DNA from: Desulfobacterales bacterium | Lineage (GTDB): Bacteria; Desulfobacterota; Desulfobacteria; Desulfobacterales; SpSt-501 | Direction of reading: 5' to 3' | Assembly: GCA_030834695.1 (NCBI GenBank) | Contig: JAUQXK010000119.1 | Span: 1 to 63,676, forward strand | Length of the DNA stretch: 63,676 nt | In this document: piece by piece, positions 35,579 to 44,477 of the stretch | How positions within the stretch are numbered: position 1 is the first letter of the stretch | How the letters are laid out: every line of letters begins with the position of its first letter | The notes under the pieces: model-generated | The model's database searches: none | The model's input: the letters and a program-made list of their open reading frames with translations, nothing else | Told to the model about the DNA's origin: nothing | Made by a program: the position numbers and the translations under genes

Positions 35579-36840
35579 ACGTGCTGATCATCGGAAACGG
35601 CATCGCCGGCAATGAAGTCGCTTTCTTCCTGAGGCGGGCACGGCCGGACTGCCGGATCACGATCCTTTCGGCCGAGCGCTTTCCGGAATACGATCCCTGC
35701 TCGCTGCCCTATTTCATCGGCCGGGACGTGCCCCGGGACGCCGTTTTCCGCAAGGACTGGCAGGACTACCGCACGCACCGCATCCAGTTGGTTCTCGATC
35801 ATCCGGCGACCGCCATCGACCCGGCGGCCAGAGAAGTCACCACGGCACCGGGGATGAGGTTCGGCTACGACCGGCTGGTATTGGCCCACGGCGGAAGCCT
35901 CTATATCCCGCCCATCGAAGGGATCGACAGGGACGGCGTTCACAGCTGCAAGCAATTGGGGTCCGCCGATCGGCTGGATCAATCCGGCGGGTCCGCCGCG
36001 GTGGTGATCGGCTCGGGCGCCATCGGGATCGAAGCCGCGGAAGCCCTCAAGAAGCGGGGCTACGAGGTCACCATCGTCGAGCTGCTCGACTGGATTCTGC
36101 CGGCGCTCTTCGATCCGGAGACCTCGCAGCGGCTGGCTGCGAATCTGGAAGGCTGCGGCATCCGGGTCTTGACGTCGGAGAAAGTGCTGCGCATCGAAGG
36201 CGCGGAAAAAGTCTCTGCCGTCGTCACGGACAAGCGCCGCATCCCGTGCGACACCGTGGTCATCGCCACCGGCGTCGTGCCCGGCAAGGCGCTGGCCCAA
36301 ACGGCCGGAATCGACGTGGCTCGCGGCATCCGCGTCGACGCGCATCTGCAGACCAGCGCGGCCGGCATTTACGCCTGCGGAGACTGCGTGGAGACGGTCG
36401 ACGCCTGCACGGGCGAAGACGCCATGTTCCAGCTCAAACACAACGCCGTCGAGCAGGCCCGGGTGGTCGCACGCAACCTGATCGGCGAACCGGCCGCCTA
36501 TCCCGGCGCATGGGCGTTCGCCCGGGCGCATTTTTTCGACACCCATGCCGTTACCTTCGGAAAGACCACTCGGGCCACCCAATGCGAGCTGGGTCAGCTT
36601 GAAATCATCGAGCGCGACGAGGGCGCGGACTACCTGCGAATCATCACCAAGGAAGGACGGGTGGTCGGAGGCCAGGCCATCGGCCGATTCGGCGACGTCA
36701 TCGGGCTTTTCATCGGCGCCATGTGGCGCAAGGACGCGATTCCGGATATCCGGGCGAACTGGCCCCACATCATCCGCAAAGGCTCGCCCTACCCATGGAC
36801 CCACCGCCAGCTCGGAGAGTCGATCGGCTTAAAACCTTGA
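35575..36840 (+). CDS. FAD/NAD(P)-dependent oxidoreductase (AorC/CoA-disulfide-reductase-like)
   Basis: This 421-residue flavoprotein starts at the ATG overlapping the ferredoxin stop. It shows an FAD Rossmann motif VLIIGNGIAGNE, an NAD(P) motif VVIGSGAIGIEAAE and the second FAD motif GIYACGDCVE. The DPCSLPYFIG stretch (Cys42) matches the redox-active single cysteine of the NADH oxidase/CoA-disulfide reductase class. With the four-cluster protein it would exchange electrons between NAD(P)H and ferredoxin-type carriers. In Aromatoleum, AorA and AorC flank the tungsten enzyme AorB; here no AorB-like gene is in the window. The pair may serve an enzyme encoded elsewhere. Confidence 0.88.
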   Translation: MNVLIIGNGIAGNEVAFFLRRARPDCRITILSAERFPEYDPCSLPYFIGRDVPRDAVFRKDWQDYRTHRIQLVLDHPATAIDPAAREVTTAPGMRFGYDRLVLAHGGSLYIPPIEGIDRDGVHSCKQLGSADRLDQSGGSAAVVIGSGAIGIEAAEALKKRGYEVTIVELLDWILPALFDPETSQRLAANLEGCGIRVLTSEKVLRIEGAEKVSAVVTDKRRIPCDTVVIATGVVPGKALAQTAGIDVARGIRVDAHLQTSAAGIYACGDCVETVDACTGEDAMFQLKHNAVEQARVVARNLIGEPAAYPGAWAFARAHFFDTHAVTFGKTTRATQCELGQLEIIERDEGADYLRIITKEGRVVGGQAIGRFGDVIGLFIGAMWRKDAIPDIRANWPHIIRKGSPYPWTHRQLGESIGLKP

Positions 36841-36867
36841 CGGTGCCTCAGGCGCCGTCAAGGTTTT
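36831..36867. terminator. Bidirectional intrinsic terminator
   Basis: AAAACCTTGACGG (36831-36843) pairs perfectly with CCGTCAAGGTTTT (36855-36867). On each strand the stem ends in T's. It overlaps the stop codons of the convergent oxidoreductase (36838-36840) and CMD (36866-36868) genes and should end transcription from both sides. Confidence 0.85.
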
Positions 36868-37255
36868 ATTCATTCCAGAGGCCTTTTTCGATCAAGACGG
36901 TTCGCAGGGTTTTCAATGCCTGGTTGGTGGCCGGCATGCCGCCGTAGACGAAGGTTTGGAAGATGACTTCGGCGATCTCCGCCGGGCTGCAACCGACGTT
37001 GAGCGCCGCCTGGATGTGGAGCTTGAGCTCATCCAGCCGGGAGAGCACGGTCAGGCAGGCCACCGTGACCAATTGCCGGGTCCGGTGGGGGATCTTCTCG
37101 CGGGCATACATCTGACCGGTGATGAAAAGGGAAAGGTCTTTCGCCAACTCCTTGTCGAAGGACTTCCACAGATCAAAGGGCCGCTCGTCCGCGACGCCCT
37201 TGAAATAGAGTTCAGCGGTCTTCTTGGTCTTTTCGACAATATCCTTGTCCGCCAT
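36866..37255 (-). CDS. Carboxymuconolactone decarboxylase (CMD/AhpD-like) family protein
   Basis: This 129-residue all-helical protein belongs to the CMD family: KIPHRTRQLVTVACLTVL, LKLHIQAALNVGCSPAEIAEVIFQTFVYGGMPATNQAL. The AhpD CxxC peroxidase pair is absent; a lone Cys sits at the corresponding helix. It is therefore unlikely to be an alkylhydroperoxidase. AGGAGAAGC precedes the ATG. It is the last gene downstream of ETF-QO. The function is unknown; a role in the local acyl-CoA pathway is possible by position only. Confidence 0.87.
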   Translation of the reverse strand: MADKDIVEKTKKTAELYFKGVADERPFDLWKSFDKELAKDLSLFITGQMYAREKIPHRTRQLVTVACLTVLSRLDELKLHIQAALNVGCSPAEIAEVIFQTFVYGGMPATNQALKTLRTVLIEKGLWNE

Positions 37256-37371
37256 GCTTCTCCTGATGAGCTGAAACGAAAACCGTCAAGTCGTTAAACC
37301 GGGAAAATCCCCGGGGAAGGGAAAACGGTTTACGGAAAGCGGTTCCCGTTTTAGCGGGTTAAGAAGTCCGA

Positions 37372-39021
37372 TCATACGATTGAATACTTCGGTCCCCCGC
37401 CCCCTTCGGGGCAGGTCCAGATGATGTTCTTAAAGGGGTCCTTGATCTCGCACGTTTTGCAGTGCAGGCAGTTCGAAGGGTTCAATTTCAGCCGCGGCAG
37501 GCCCTCGTCGGTCGTGTCCATTTCATACACCTGGCCGGGACAGAACCGGGTGCAGGGGCTGCGGAAAGTCTCCCAGCAGCGCGTGACGCACAGGTTCGCG
37601 TCGGGGATGACCAGATGGCACGGCTGGTCTTCTTCGTGCTTGGTTCCGGAGAGATAGACGCCGGTCAGCTTGTCGAGATAGAGTTGGCCGTCGAGGTCTT
37701 GGACCGGTGGCGGCGGCGCCCCGCGGCCCGGCTTCAAGCTGTCCGCATCGTCGCTGATTTTCATCGGATCGACGAACCCGCGGCCGCCGCTGACGAATTG
37801 AGCGCCCAGGGCGATGAACTTGGCCACTCCCTTGCGCGACAGGGCCTGGCCGAAATTGCGGGCGGCGTAAAGCTCGCCTTGAATCCAGCTGCCCTCCAGT
37901 CTGACGCGGTAGTCGTCGAGAACCGACGCGCGAACGTCGTCCTTCGTGACGGCCGCCAGGATCGTCTCGGCCGCCAGCATGCCGGATTTCATGGCGGTGT
38001 GAATGCCTTTCAGCCGCTGCACGTTCAGCATCGACGCACTGTCGCCGACAAAGACCGCACCGTCCACGGCCAGCTGCGGCAGAGTGTACCAGCCGCCCGC
38101 CGCCAGGGTCTTGGCCCCCTGCTGCAGCACCTTGCCGCCGCCGATGATGTCGGCGATCAGCGGATGCTTCTTGAACCTCAAAAACTCCTGATAGGGCTCC
38201 AGCAGCGCATCCTCGTAATCCAGCCCCACCACCAGCCCGAGGGACACCCGGTTGGCTTTCATCCGATAAAGAAACCCGCCGCCCCTGGTGTTGAGCCCCA
38301 GAGGATAACCGAAGGTGTGCACCACTGTGAACGGTGCGTTCAGAAAGGGGTTGGATGCCGGGATTTCGATCACTTCCTTGATGGCGGTCTCGAACACCTG
38401 GGGCATTCGGCCGGTGAAGATACCCAGTTTGTTGCCGACTTCTCGGATCAGGCTCCCCTTGGGCCCTTCACCGAAAACCGTCACCTTGGCCAGCAGATCG
38501 ACCCCCGGTTCGAAATTGGACTTGGGTTTGCCCTCCTTGTTGATGCCCTTGTCGCCCGTACGAACCCCGATCACACGCCGGCCGGACTCGTCGTAAAGCG
38601 CTTCCACGCCGGCAAACCCCGGAAAGACATTCACCCCGAGTTCCTCGGCGATGGATCCGAGCCAGGCGCAGAACTTCGACAGGCTGATGATGAAACAGCC
38701 TTCGTTGTGCATGTAGGGGGGGACATAAGGCAACCGGAATTGACCGCCGGCCGTCAGATAGAAGACCGCATCGCGCAGGTCCGTTTCCTCGATCGGGCAG
38801 TCCCGCTCCCGAAAATCCGGCAACAGTTCCCGCAGCGCCCGCGGATCCAGTACGGCCCCGCTCAGGGAATGGGCGCCGATCGATTCGGCCTTTTCGATAA
38901 CGGCGACTTCAATTTCCCGGCCATTCTGCTGAGCGAGTTTTTTCAGGTGGATGGCACCGGCGAGATTGGCCGGCCCCGCGCCCACGAAGAGAACGTCGAA
39001 TTCGAGCTGTTCGCGTTGCAT
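37372..39021 (-). CDS. Electron transfer flavoprotein-ubiquinone oxidoreductase (ETF-QO)
   Basis: This 549-residue membrane-associated enzyme takes electrons from reduced ETF and passes them to the quinone pool (menaquinone is expected in this group). The FAD site is VLFVGAGPANLAGAIHLK. The C-terminal cluster domain has the cysteines CVTRC, SPCTRFC and, in the canonical form, NCLHCKTCEIKDP followed by CPEGGGGPKYS. The length matches the family (about 550). It follows etfA by 162 nt on the same strand, completing the electron path from the acyl-CoA dehydrogenase. Confidence 0.96.
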   Translation of the reverse strand: MQREQLEFDVLFVGAGPANLAGAIHLKKLAQQNGREIEVAVIEKAESIGAHSLSGAVLDPRALRELLPDFRERDCPIEETDLRDAVFYLTAGGQFRLPYVPPYMHNEGCFIISLSKFCAWLGSIAEELGVNVFPGFAGVEALYDESGRRVIGVRTGDKGINKEGKPKSNFEPGVDLLAKVTVFGEGPKGSLIREVGNKLGIFTGRMPQVFETAIKEVIEIPASNPFLNAPFTVVHTFGYPLGLNTRGGGFLYRMKANRVSLGLVVGLDYEDALLEPYQEFLRFKKHPLIADIIGGGKVLQQGAKTLAAGGWYTLPQLAVDGAVFVGDSASMLNVQRLKGIHTAMKSGMLAAETILAAVTKDDVRASVLDDYRVRLEGSWIQGELYAARNFGQALSRKGVAKFIALGAQFVSGGRGFVDPMKISDDADSLKPGRGAPPPPVQDLDGQLYLDKLTGVYLSGTKHEEDQPCHLVIPDANLCVTRCWETFRSPCTRFCPGQVYEMDTTDEGLPRLKLNPSNCLHCKTCEIKDPFKNIIWTCPEGGGGPKYSIV

Positions 39022-39133
39022 GGTGAACGTGTCTCGTGTTGGGTGGTTTGAGTTTGGGGTTTAGGGTCGGGTGTTACGCTGTTGGGGCGGTTTAGGGGCC
39101 GGGAGGCGTATCGCGAACCTGATTCGATGGGGC

Positions 39134-39154
39134 CGAGGGTCCCCTGAACCCTCG
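39134..39154 (-). other. Small intercistronic inverted repeat
   Basis: CGAGGGT (39134-39140) pairs with ACCCTCG (39148-39154) in the etfA/ETF-QO gap. There is no U-tract, so it is not a clear terminator. It may only stabilise or separate the messages. Confidence 0.35.
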
Positions 39155-39183
39155 ACCCCTTGAATCCTTGCCTTCTCGACCCC

Positions 39184-40149
39184 TTACCCTTTCAGCTTCT
39201 TCACCGCCTCGGTGACTGCGGGCAGGATCTGGAAGATGTCGCCGCACGCGCCGTAGTCCGCCTTTGAAAAAATAGGCGCCTCCGCGTCCTTGTTGATGGC
39301 CACGATCACCTTGGAGGTCGACATGCCGGCCAGGTGCTGGATCGCTCCCGAGATGCCGCAGGCCACGTACAACGCCGGCGACACCACCTTGCCGGTCTGC
39401 CCCACCTGATCCCCGTGTTTGCGCCAGCCCTCGTCCACCGCCGAACGCGACGCCCCCACGGCCCCGTTCAGCGCCGCCGCCAACTCCTCAATCGGGACGA
39501 AGTTGCCGCCGGTCCCGCGACCGCCCGAGACGATCACGTCCGCCTCGGTCAACTCCACCTTGCTGCCAGCATCCATCGTCTTGGCTACCACCGCCGTACG
39601 GATCTCGCCCAGCTGCGGGGCGGGCTTCTCGACCGCACTTTCTTTCGGCGATTCGGCGATCCGCATCACGTTCGGCCGCACGGCGATGATCTGCGGAGAA
39701 CCCTGGATTTGAACGTCGGCGAAAATCTTCCCGCCGAACATCGGCCGCGTGCAGGTGAGCACTCCGCCCTGAAGTGACACGGCCGTACAATCCATCGCAA
39801 GCCCCGCATCCAGGCGCGCCGCCAGACGCGCTGCCAGGTCCTTGCCCTGTGCCGTGGCCCCGGTGAGAATCACCGCCGGCGCGGCACCGCTGAGCCAGCC
39901 CGCCAGAACATTGGTGTATGCGTCGGTCCGGTAATCGGCAAGCTCCGGGGCGTCCAGGACCACGACGGTGTCCGCACCGTAGGACTTGACTTCAGCCGCC
40001 AGCGCGTCCATCCCCGACCCCATGACGACCGCCGTCAGCTGGCAACCCAGCCCGTCGGCCAGCCGCCGGCCTTCGCTGACCACCTCATAGGACACCTTGC
40101 GGAACCGGCCATCCCGCTGTTCGGTAATTGCAACCACGCCTTGTGACAT
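39184..40149 (-). CDS. etfA: Electron transfer flavoprotein alpha subunit
   Basis: This 321-residue FAD-binding ETF subunit has the FAD-domain motifs VSGGRGTGG and [18 protein letters not shown], and then [28 protein letters not shown]. The N-terminal domain begins [26 protein letters not shown] precedes the ATG, 22 nt after etfB. It would carry electrons from the acyl-CoA dehydrogenase to ETF-QO. The short N-terminus without ferredoxin domains, plus the adjacent ETF-QO, favours ordinary rather than bifurcating ETF. Confidence 0.96.
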   Translation of the reverse strand: MSQGVVAITEQRDGRFRKVSYEVVSEGRRLADGLGCQLTAVVMGSGMDALAAEVKSYGADTVVVLDAPELADYRTDAYTNVLAGWLSGAAPAVILTGATAQGKDLAARLAARLDAGLAMDCTAVSLQGGVLTCTRPMFGGKIFADVQIQGSPQIIAVRPNVMRIAESPKESAVEKPAPQLGEIRTAVVAKTMDAGSKVELTEADVIVSGGRGTGGNFVPIEELAAALNGAVGASRSAVDEGWRKHGDQVGQTGKVVSPALYVACGISGAIQHLAGMSTSKVIVAINKDAEAPIFSKADYGACGDIFQILPAVTEAVKKLKG

Positions 40150-40171
40150 ATCCGTCTCCTTTCCAGCATCC

Positions 40172-40960
40172 TCAGATCAACCGGGCTTCTTCGTGCAGCA
40201 CTCGGACCAGCTCAGCGGCGATGGCAGCCGGCGTCTCCCCTGCGATCATGCGCACGGCCTTGCGCTCCGGCGGCAGGCGCAGCGCCTTGACCACGACCTT
40301 GCGCCCGGCGGCGCCGACCCGTGCCGGATCCAGCCCCAGTGCGGCGACGGTCTTCACCTCCAACGGCTTTTTCTTCGCCTTCATGATGCCGGGCAGGGAC
40401 GCGTAGCGCGGCTCGTTCAGGCCCCGCTGCGTGGTGAACAGGGCCGGCAGCGGCGCTTCCACTGTAACCGAACCGCCCTCCACCGCCCGCTGGCATCGGA
40501 TCCGGCCCTCCAGCAGCTCCGCCTTGGACACCAGTGAAACATGCGGGATGCCGAGAAATTCCGCCACCGCCGCACCCACCTGGTAGTTGTCCTCGTCCAC
40601 GGCCCGCTGCCCCGCGATAATCAAATCAAACGGCAGGTTTTTCACTGCAGCGGCCAGAATGCGCGCGGTCGCCAGCGCATCGCCGCCTTCCGCCGCGGGG
40701 TCGTTGACCAGCAGCCCCTTGTCGGCGCCCATGGCCAGCGCCGTGCGGATGGTCTCCTGGGCCTTCTGCGCCCCCACGGAAAGAACGGTCACCGTGCCGC
40801 CCTTGGCCTCCTTGATCCGCAGAGCCTCTTCCACCGCCAGCTCGTCATACGGGTTCATGATCCACTTGATGTCGTCCTTCTTGATCGACACGCCGTCGCC
40901 GGCAATCTGCACCAGCGATTCCGTGTCCGGCACCTGCTTCACCAAGACCACGATGTCCAT
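40172..40960 (-). CDS. etfB: Electron transfer flavoprotein beta subunit
   Basis: This 262-residue ETF beta subunit opens MDIVVLVKQVPDTESLVQI and contains the AMP/FAD-site motifs ALAMGADKGLLV and DLIIAGQRAVDEDNYQVGA. The latter holds the loop (GxQAxDgDxxQVG type) typical of the family. AAAGGAG precedes the ATG. It is directly upstream of etfA and downstream of the acyl-CoA dehydrogenase, with 115 nt between. Confidence 0.96.
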   Translation of the reverse strand: MDIVVLVKQVPDTESLVQIAGDGVSIKKDDIKWIMNPYDELAVEEALRIKEAKGGTVTVLSVGAQKAQETIRTALAMGADKGLLVNDPAAEGGDALATARILAAAVKNLPFDLIIAGQRAVDEDNYQVGAAVAEFLGIPHVSLVSKAELLEGRIRCQRAVEGGSVTVEAPLPALFTTQRGLNEPRYASLPGIMKAKKKPLEVKTVAALGLDPARVGAAGRKVVVKALRLPPERKAVRMIAGETPAAIAAELVRVLHEEARLI

Positions 40961-41075
40961 GCAGAACTCCTTTCCCTATGAGAAAATCGGCAAAGAGCAG
41001 AGTGCAGCGAGCAAAGGGTTTAAAAAGAAAGGAATCAACGTCTTCTTTACTCTATGCCCAATGCCCTATGCTTTA

Positions 41076-42239
41076 TCACCGGTTCGCCTTGCGGATCCCG
41101 AGCTGATCCAAAGCGATGATCCATTTGCAGATGTTGGCCGATCCTTCGACCATGGTGTAGGTCGGAGCATCCCGGTAATACCGGGCCACGGGGTATTCCG
41201 TTGAGTACCCGTAAGCGCCTAAAATGCGCATGGCGTAAGTGGCGCACTTGGTGACGACTTCGCCGGCGAAATATTTGGCATGGGCCACGTCCAGGCCGTT
41301 TTCATGCCGGCCCTGGTCCTTGGCCCAGGCGGCTTTATAGACCAGCAGCCGCGCGGCCTCGATCTCGGCCGACATCTGCGCGATCAGGTCCTGGTTCATC
41401 TGAAATTCACCGATCTTCTTGCCGAACTGCTTGCGGGTATTGGCGTATTTCACGGCGCTGTCGAGGCAGGCCTGAGCCAGGCCCACGGCGCCGGCGGCTG
41501 CCGACAGGCGGGTTTGGTTGAGCGAACTGAACACGATCTTGGCGCCGTCCCCGGGCGCACCCAGAATGTTCTCCTTGGGCACGCGGCAGTCGGAAAGGAA
41601 GACCTCGCCGGTGGGAGAGGAGTGCGAACCCATCTTCTCCAGCTGGGACGTCTTGACGCCGTTGAAATTTTTAGTCTCCAGCACGAAGGCCGACAGCCCG
41701 CGGGATTCCTTGGACCGGTCGGTATAAGCGTAGTAGATGAGCACATCGGAAATGTGCGCGTTGGAGATCCAGGTCTTGGATCCGTTGAGCAGCCAGTGGT
41801 CGCCCTTGTCTTCGGCCGTGGACCCCATGGCCATGACGTCCGAGCCGGCGTCCGGCTCGGTGATGGCAAAACCGCCCAGATACTCGCCGCTGACCAGTTT
41901 GGGGATGTACTTTTTGCGCACGGCCTCGCTGCCGTACTTGTAAATGGTGTAGGCGCAGCCCAGCATCTGCATGTTCACCTGCACCCGCAGCGAACTGGAG
42001 GCCCGGGCAATCTCCTCGGTGATGATCATGGCCGCCAGGAACCCCATGCCTTCGCCGTCGTATTCTTCCGGGATCACCGCCCCGAAGAAGCCAAGTTCCC
42101 CCATGGGTTTGATGGCTTCCTTGTACGGAAAATGGTGCTTGGCATCCCATTCGTCAGCATACGGTGCGATTTTCTTCTCCGCGAACTCCCGCACCGCCTT
42201 CCGCAGCATTTCCAGCTCCTTTGAAAGCGCAAAATCCAT
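41076..42239 (-). CDS. Acyl-CoA dehydrogenase, closest in recall to non-decarboxylating glutaryl-CoA dehydrogenase
   Basis: This 387-residue flavoenzyme oxidises an acyl-CoA to the enoyl-CoA and reduces ETF. Family motifs are GFAITEPDAGSDVMAM, WLLNGSKTWISNA, RKQFGKKIGEFQMNQD and ILGAYGYSTEYPVARYYRDA, with the catalytic-base Glu in MVEGSANICKWIIALDQLG. From memory, the start MDFALSKELEMLRKAVREF and long stretches of the body match the glutaryl-CoA dehydrogenase of Desulfococcus multivorans very closely. That enzyme yields glutaconyl-CoA without decarboxylation. I cannot run the alignment. GGGAGGAG precedes the ATG at 42239. The neighbours (TRAP importer, glutaconate-CoA-transferase-like genes, ETF) fit glutarate use. 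Confidence 0.92.
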   Translation of the reverse strand: MDFALSKELEMLRKAVREFAEKKIAPYADEWDAKHHFPYKEAIKPMGELGFFGAVIPEEYDGEGMGFLAAMIITEEIARASSSLRVQVNMQMLGCAYTIYKYGSEAVRKKYIPKLVSGEYLGGFAITEPDAGSDVMAMGSTAEDKGDHWLLNGSKTWISNAHISDVLIYYAYTDRSKESRGLSAFVLETKNFNGVKTSQLEKMGSHSSPTGEVFLSDCRVPKENILGAPGDGAKIVFSSLNQTRLSAAAGAVGLAQACLDSAVKYANTRKQFGKKIGEFQMNQDLIAQMSAEIEAARLLVYKAAWAKDQGRHENGLDVAHAKYFAGEVVTKCATYAMRILGAYGYSTEYPVARYYRDAPTYTMVEGSANICKWIIALDQLGIRKANR

Positions 42240-42393
42240 ACCTTGATCTCCTCCCTTTGAAATGATCCACCACAGCCTGGATGGAGCTAAATACCGGCCG
42301 CGATAATAGCGGGCAGATCCGTTAAAGTCAACGCCGCCCACGCAGCACGATATGCCCCTATTCGGAGTCCCTCGTCCCGTGAATGGCCTAAGA

Positions 42394-42425
42394 CAGCACG
42401 GGGGCGGACAGGTCCGGCCCCCGCA
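42394..42425. other. GC-rich hairpin between dctM and the acyl-CoA dehydrogenase
   Basis: GCACGGGGGCGGAC and GTCCGGCCCCCGCAC form a strong near-perfect stem in the 279-nt gap 42240-42518. No U-tract follows on the minus strand, so it is at best a factor-dependent terminator or an mRNA-processing site between the transporter and enzyme genes. The rest of the gap shows no gene. Confidence 0.45.
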
Positions 42426-42518
42426 CTTCCAAGCACCAGCTGAAAAAGATGCCCGATGGTCCATTCCATCCGTGGCGCGCCTTGGATGAAAAAATTTCAG
42501 CCAGCGTTCTAAAGCGGA

Positions 42519-43844
42519 TCACAAGGCGGGCATGCTGCTTTCGATGGCCTCCCAGAACCCCATGGCCTTTGGCAGCCATAGCACCAGATCCGGAATATAG
42601 GTCATTATGAACAGAACCGTGATCTGGATGATGAGGAAGGGAATGACTGCCTTCGTAACGTACACGATATCCTTGTTGGTCATCGCGCCGGTGATGTACA
42701 TGCTCACCCCCACGGGAGGGGTACAATAGCCGATGGCCAGGTTCACCGTCATGAGCAGCCCGAAGTGCATGAAGTCGATATCGAAGGTGGGCAGCAACGG
42801 GATCACCACCGGTCCGATGATCAGGGTGGCGGAGATCACGTCCAGGAACATCCCCACCACCAGAAAGAAAAGATTGATGATCAGTAAAAACGTAACGGGG
42901 GACTGGATGTTTTCGACCACCGCCTCGGCAATCTTGCCGGGGACGTTCTCGAAGGTCAGGTAGCGGCCGAAACAGGTGGCACCGGCCACGATGATGAGCA
43001 GCGTGGCCGAGGTCACGGCTGACCCGACGATGACTTTTTTCATATCCTTGAACTTCATGGACTTGTGGATGAAGAGTTCCACGATGAACGCATAGATGCA
43101 GGCCACCACCGCGGCTTCGTTGGCCGTAAAGACACCGGAAAAGGTTCCCACAAAAATTATCACGGGAAGCATCAGCGACCAGAACCCTTCCCTGAGGATG
43201 GATAGGACTTCGCTGAAGTTGGGCACCGGCAGACGCTCGATGGCGGTGTCGTCCTTGAAAATAAAATAGGTATAAATGCAGGTCAGGCCCATGATGAAAA
43301 TGCCTGGGACAAAACCAGTCAGGAACAGCCCCTGCAGGGAGACGTTGGTGATCATGCAGTAGAGAATCATGCTGATGGAGGGCGGGATGATGATCCCCAG
43401 GTTGGGCGAAGTGGTCATCAGGCCGATGGTGTATTTTTCCGGATAGCCCTTTTTCATCAGCGCCGGAATCATAAAGCCGCCGATGGCCACCACCGTGGCC
43501 ACGGTGGAGCCGGAGATGGCGCCGAACAGTCCGCAGGCCAAGCATCCGGCCATGCCAAGCCCTCCGGGCGCCCAACTGACCAGCACGTTGACCACTTTGA
43601 GCAGTTTTTCAACGATCGTACCGGCGGTCATGATATTGCCGCACAGGATGAAAAAGAGCACCACCACCAGGGCGAAGTTGTCCATGCTCTTGAAAAAGCT
43701 TTGGGCCAGCATCAGGGTCTGAGGATCCGGCGCGAAAAAGATAAAGCCCAGCACACCGGTGAAGAAAAGACTCATGTAGACCGGGACGTAGGCAGCCATG
43801 GCCCCCAACAGCATCAGCAGTATTGCGATTACACTGAATTCCAT
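42519..43844 (-). CDS. dctM: TRAP transporter large permease (DctM)
   Basis: This 441-residue DctM subunit has about 11-12 membrane segments. The family-typical start is MEFSVIAILLMLLGAMAAYVPVYMSLFFTGVLGFI, and family motifs are GLFGAISGSTVATVVAIGGFMIPALMKKGY, TTSPNLGIIIPPSISMILY, and TVNLAIGYCTPPVGVSMYI. It works with DctQ and the binding protein to import an organic anion using a sodium gradient. It lies 45 nt after dctQ. Confidence 0.96.
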   Translation of the reverse strand: MEFSVIAILLMLLGAMAAYVPVYMSLFFTGVLGFIFFAPDPQTLMLAQSFFKSMDNFALVVVLFFILCGNIMTAGTIVEKLLKVVNVLVSWAPGGLGMAGCLACGLFGAISGSTVATVVAIGGFMIPALMKKGYPEKYTIGLMTTSPNLGIIIPPSISMILYCMITNVSLQGLFLTGFVPGIFIMGLTCIYTYFIFKDDTAIERLPVPNFSEVLSILREGFWSLMLPVIIFVGTFSGVFTANEAAVVACIYAFIVELFIHKSMKFKDMKKVIVGSAVTSATLLIIVAGATCFGRYLTFENVPGKIAEAVVENIQSPVTFLLIINLFFLVVGMFLDVISATLIIGPVVIPLLPTFDIDFMHFGLLMTVNLAIGYCTPPVGVSMYITGAMTNKDIVYVTKAVIPFLIIQITVLFIMTYIPDLVLWLPKAMGFWEAIESSMPAL

Positions 43845-43889
43845 TTGGATTCGGCTCCTTCAGCAGCAGGCGGTGTCATCCGCTCCTCG

Positions 43890-44387
43890 TCAGCGCTGGG
43901 TCGCGGCGCTGTGAGCGCGGATATCCGTGTACATCACCATGAGCACTCGAACGAACATCATAACGCCCATCAAGGGCAGAATCGCGTAGAGGTAGACGGT
44001 GGGTATCTGGAGGATCAACGTCGTCTGATTGCTTTCCACCTGCAGGACGCACAATAGATAGCCGAAATAGATCATCACTGCGGCGAATACCACGTTGACC
44101 GCATAGCTGAAAATTGCCAGCGGGTACTGGAGCCTGGGAACCAGCTGAACCAGCGCGTCGATGCGAACGGTGGAGCGATTCTTGATGGCGACGCTACAGC
44201 CGATGAAAGTGGTGTAGAGAATGACCTCGCGCACCAACTCCTCGGACCAGGCCAGGGAGTAAGAAAACCCATAGCGCAGGATCACGTTGAAGAAAAGCGC
44301 CACCATGGCCGCCAGGACCGTGACAAACAGCGTCCACTCCTCAAAAAACGTCAGCACTTTGTCCAGGACTGAAAGAAATTTTGCCAT
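43890..44387 (-). CDS. dctQ: TRAP transporter small permease (DctQ)
   Basis: This 165-residue protein has four membrane segments: the first around WTLFVTVLAAMVALFFNVILRYGF, then LAWSEELVREVILYTTFIGCSVAIKNRSTVRIDAL (the conserved W-x-E-E-L motif), then FSYAVNVVFAAVMIYFGYLL and a final helix. The ATG at 44387 is favoured because an upstream extension gives non-family sequence. It lies between dctP and dctM. Confidence 0.93.
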   Translation of the reverse strand: MAKFLSVLDKVLTFFEEWTLFVTVLAAMVALFFNVILRYGFSYSLAWSEELVREVILYTTFIGCSVAIKNRSTVRIDALVQLVPRLQYPLAIFSYAVNVVFAAVMIYFGYLLCVLQVESNQTTLILQIPTVYLYAILPLMGVMMFVRVLMVMYTDIRAHSAATQR

Positions 44388-44477
44388 TGCCTGTCCCACA
44401 TCCAAAGAAGACGGTTCAACCGCACAAAAGGGGAGGCGCCAGCCGCCTCCCCTTCTGATCATAGAGCATCGCAGGAA

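Noticed and set aside
35548-36804. Minus-strand open frame opposite the FAD oxidoreductase
   Set aside because: It is antisense to two Rossmann motifs on the plus strand; composition is that of a shadow frame.
36866-37255. Alkylhydroperoxidase AhpD
   Set aside because: The fold family fits, but the catalytic CxxC pair is missing, so only a general CMD-family call is made.
37462-39051. Long plus-strand open frame opposite ETF-QO
   Set aside because: It mirrors the GC-rich ETF-QO coding strand; no domain, start site or ribosome site supports it.
39184-40960. Electron-bifurcating ETF
   Set aside because: There is no ferredoxin domain on the ETF subunits, and ETF-QO is directly downstream, which points to ordinary electron delivery to quinone. 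Residue-level tests were not possible.
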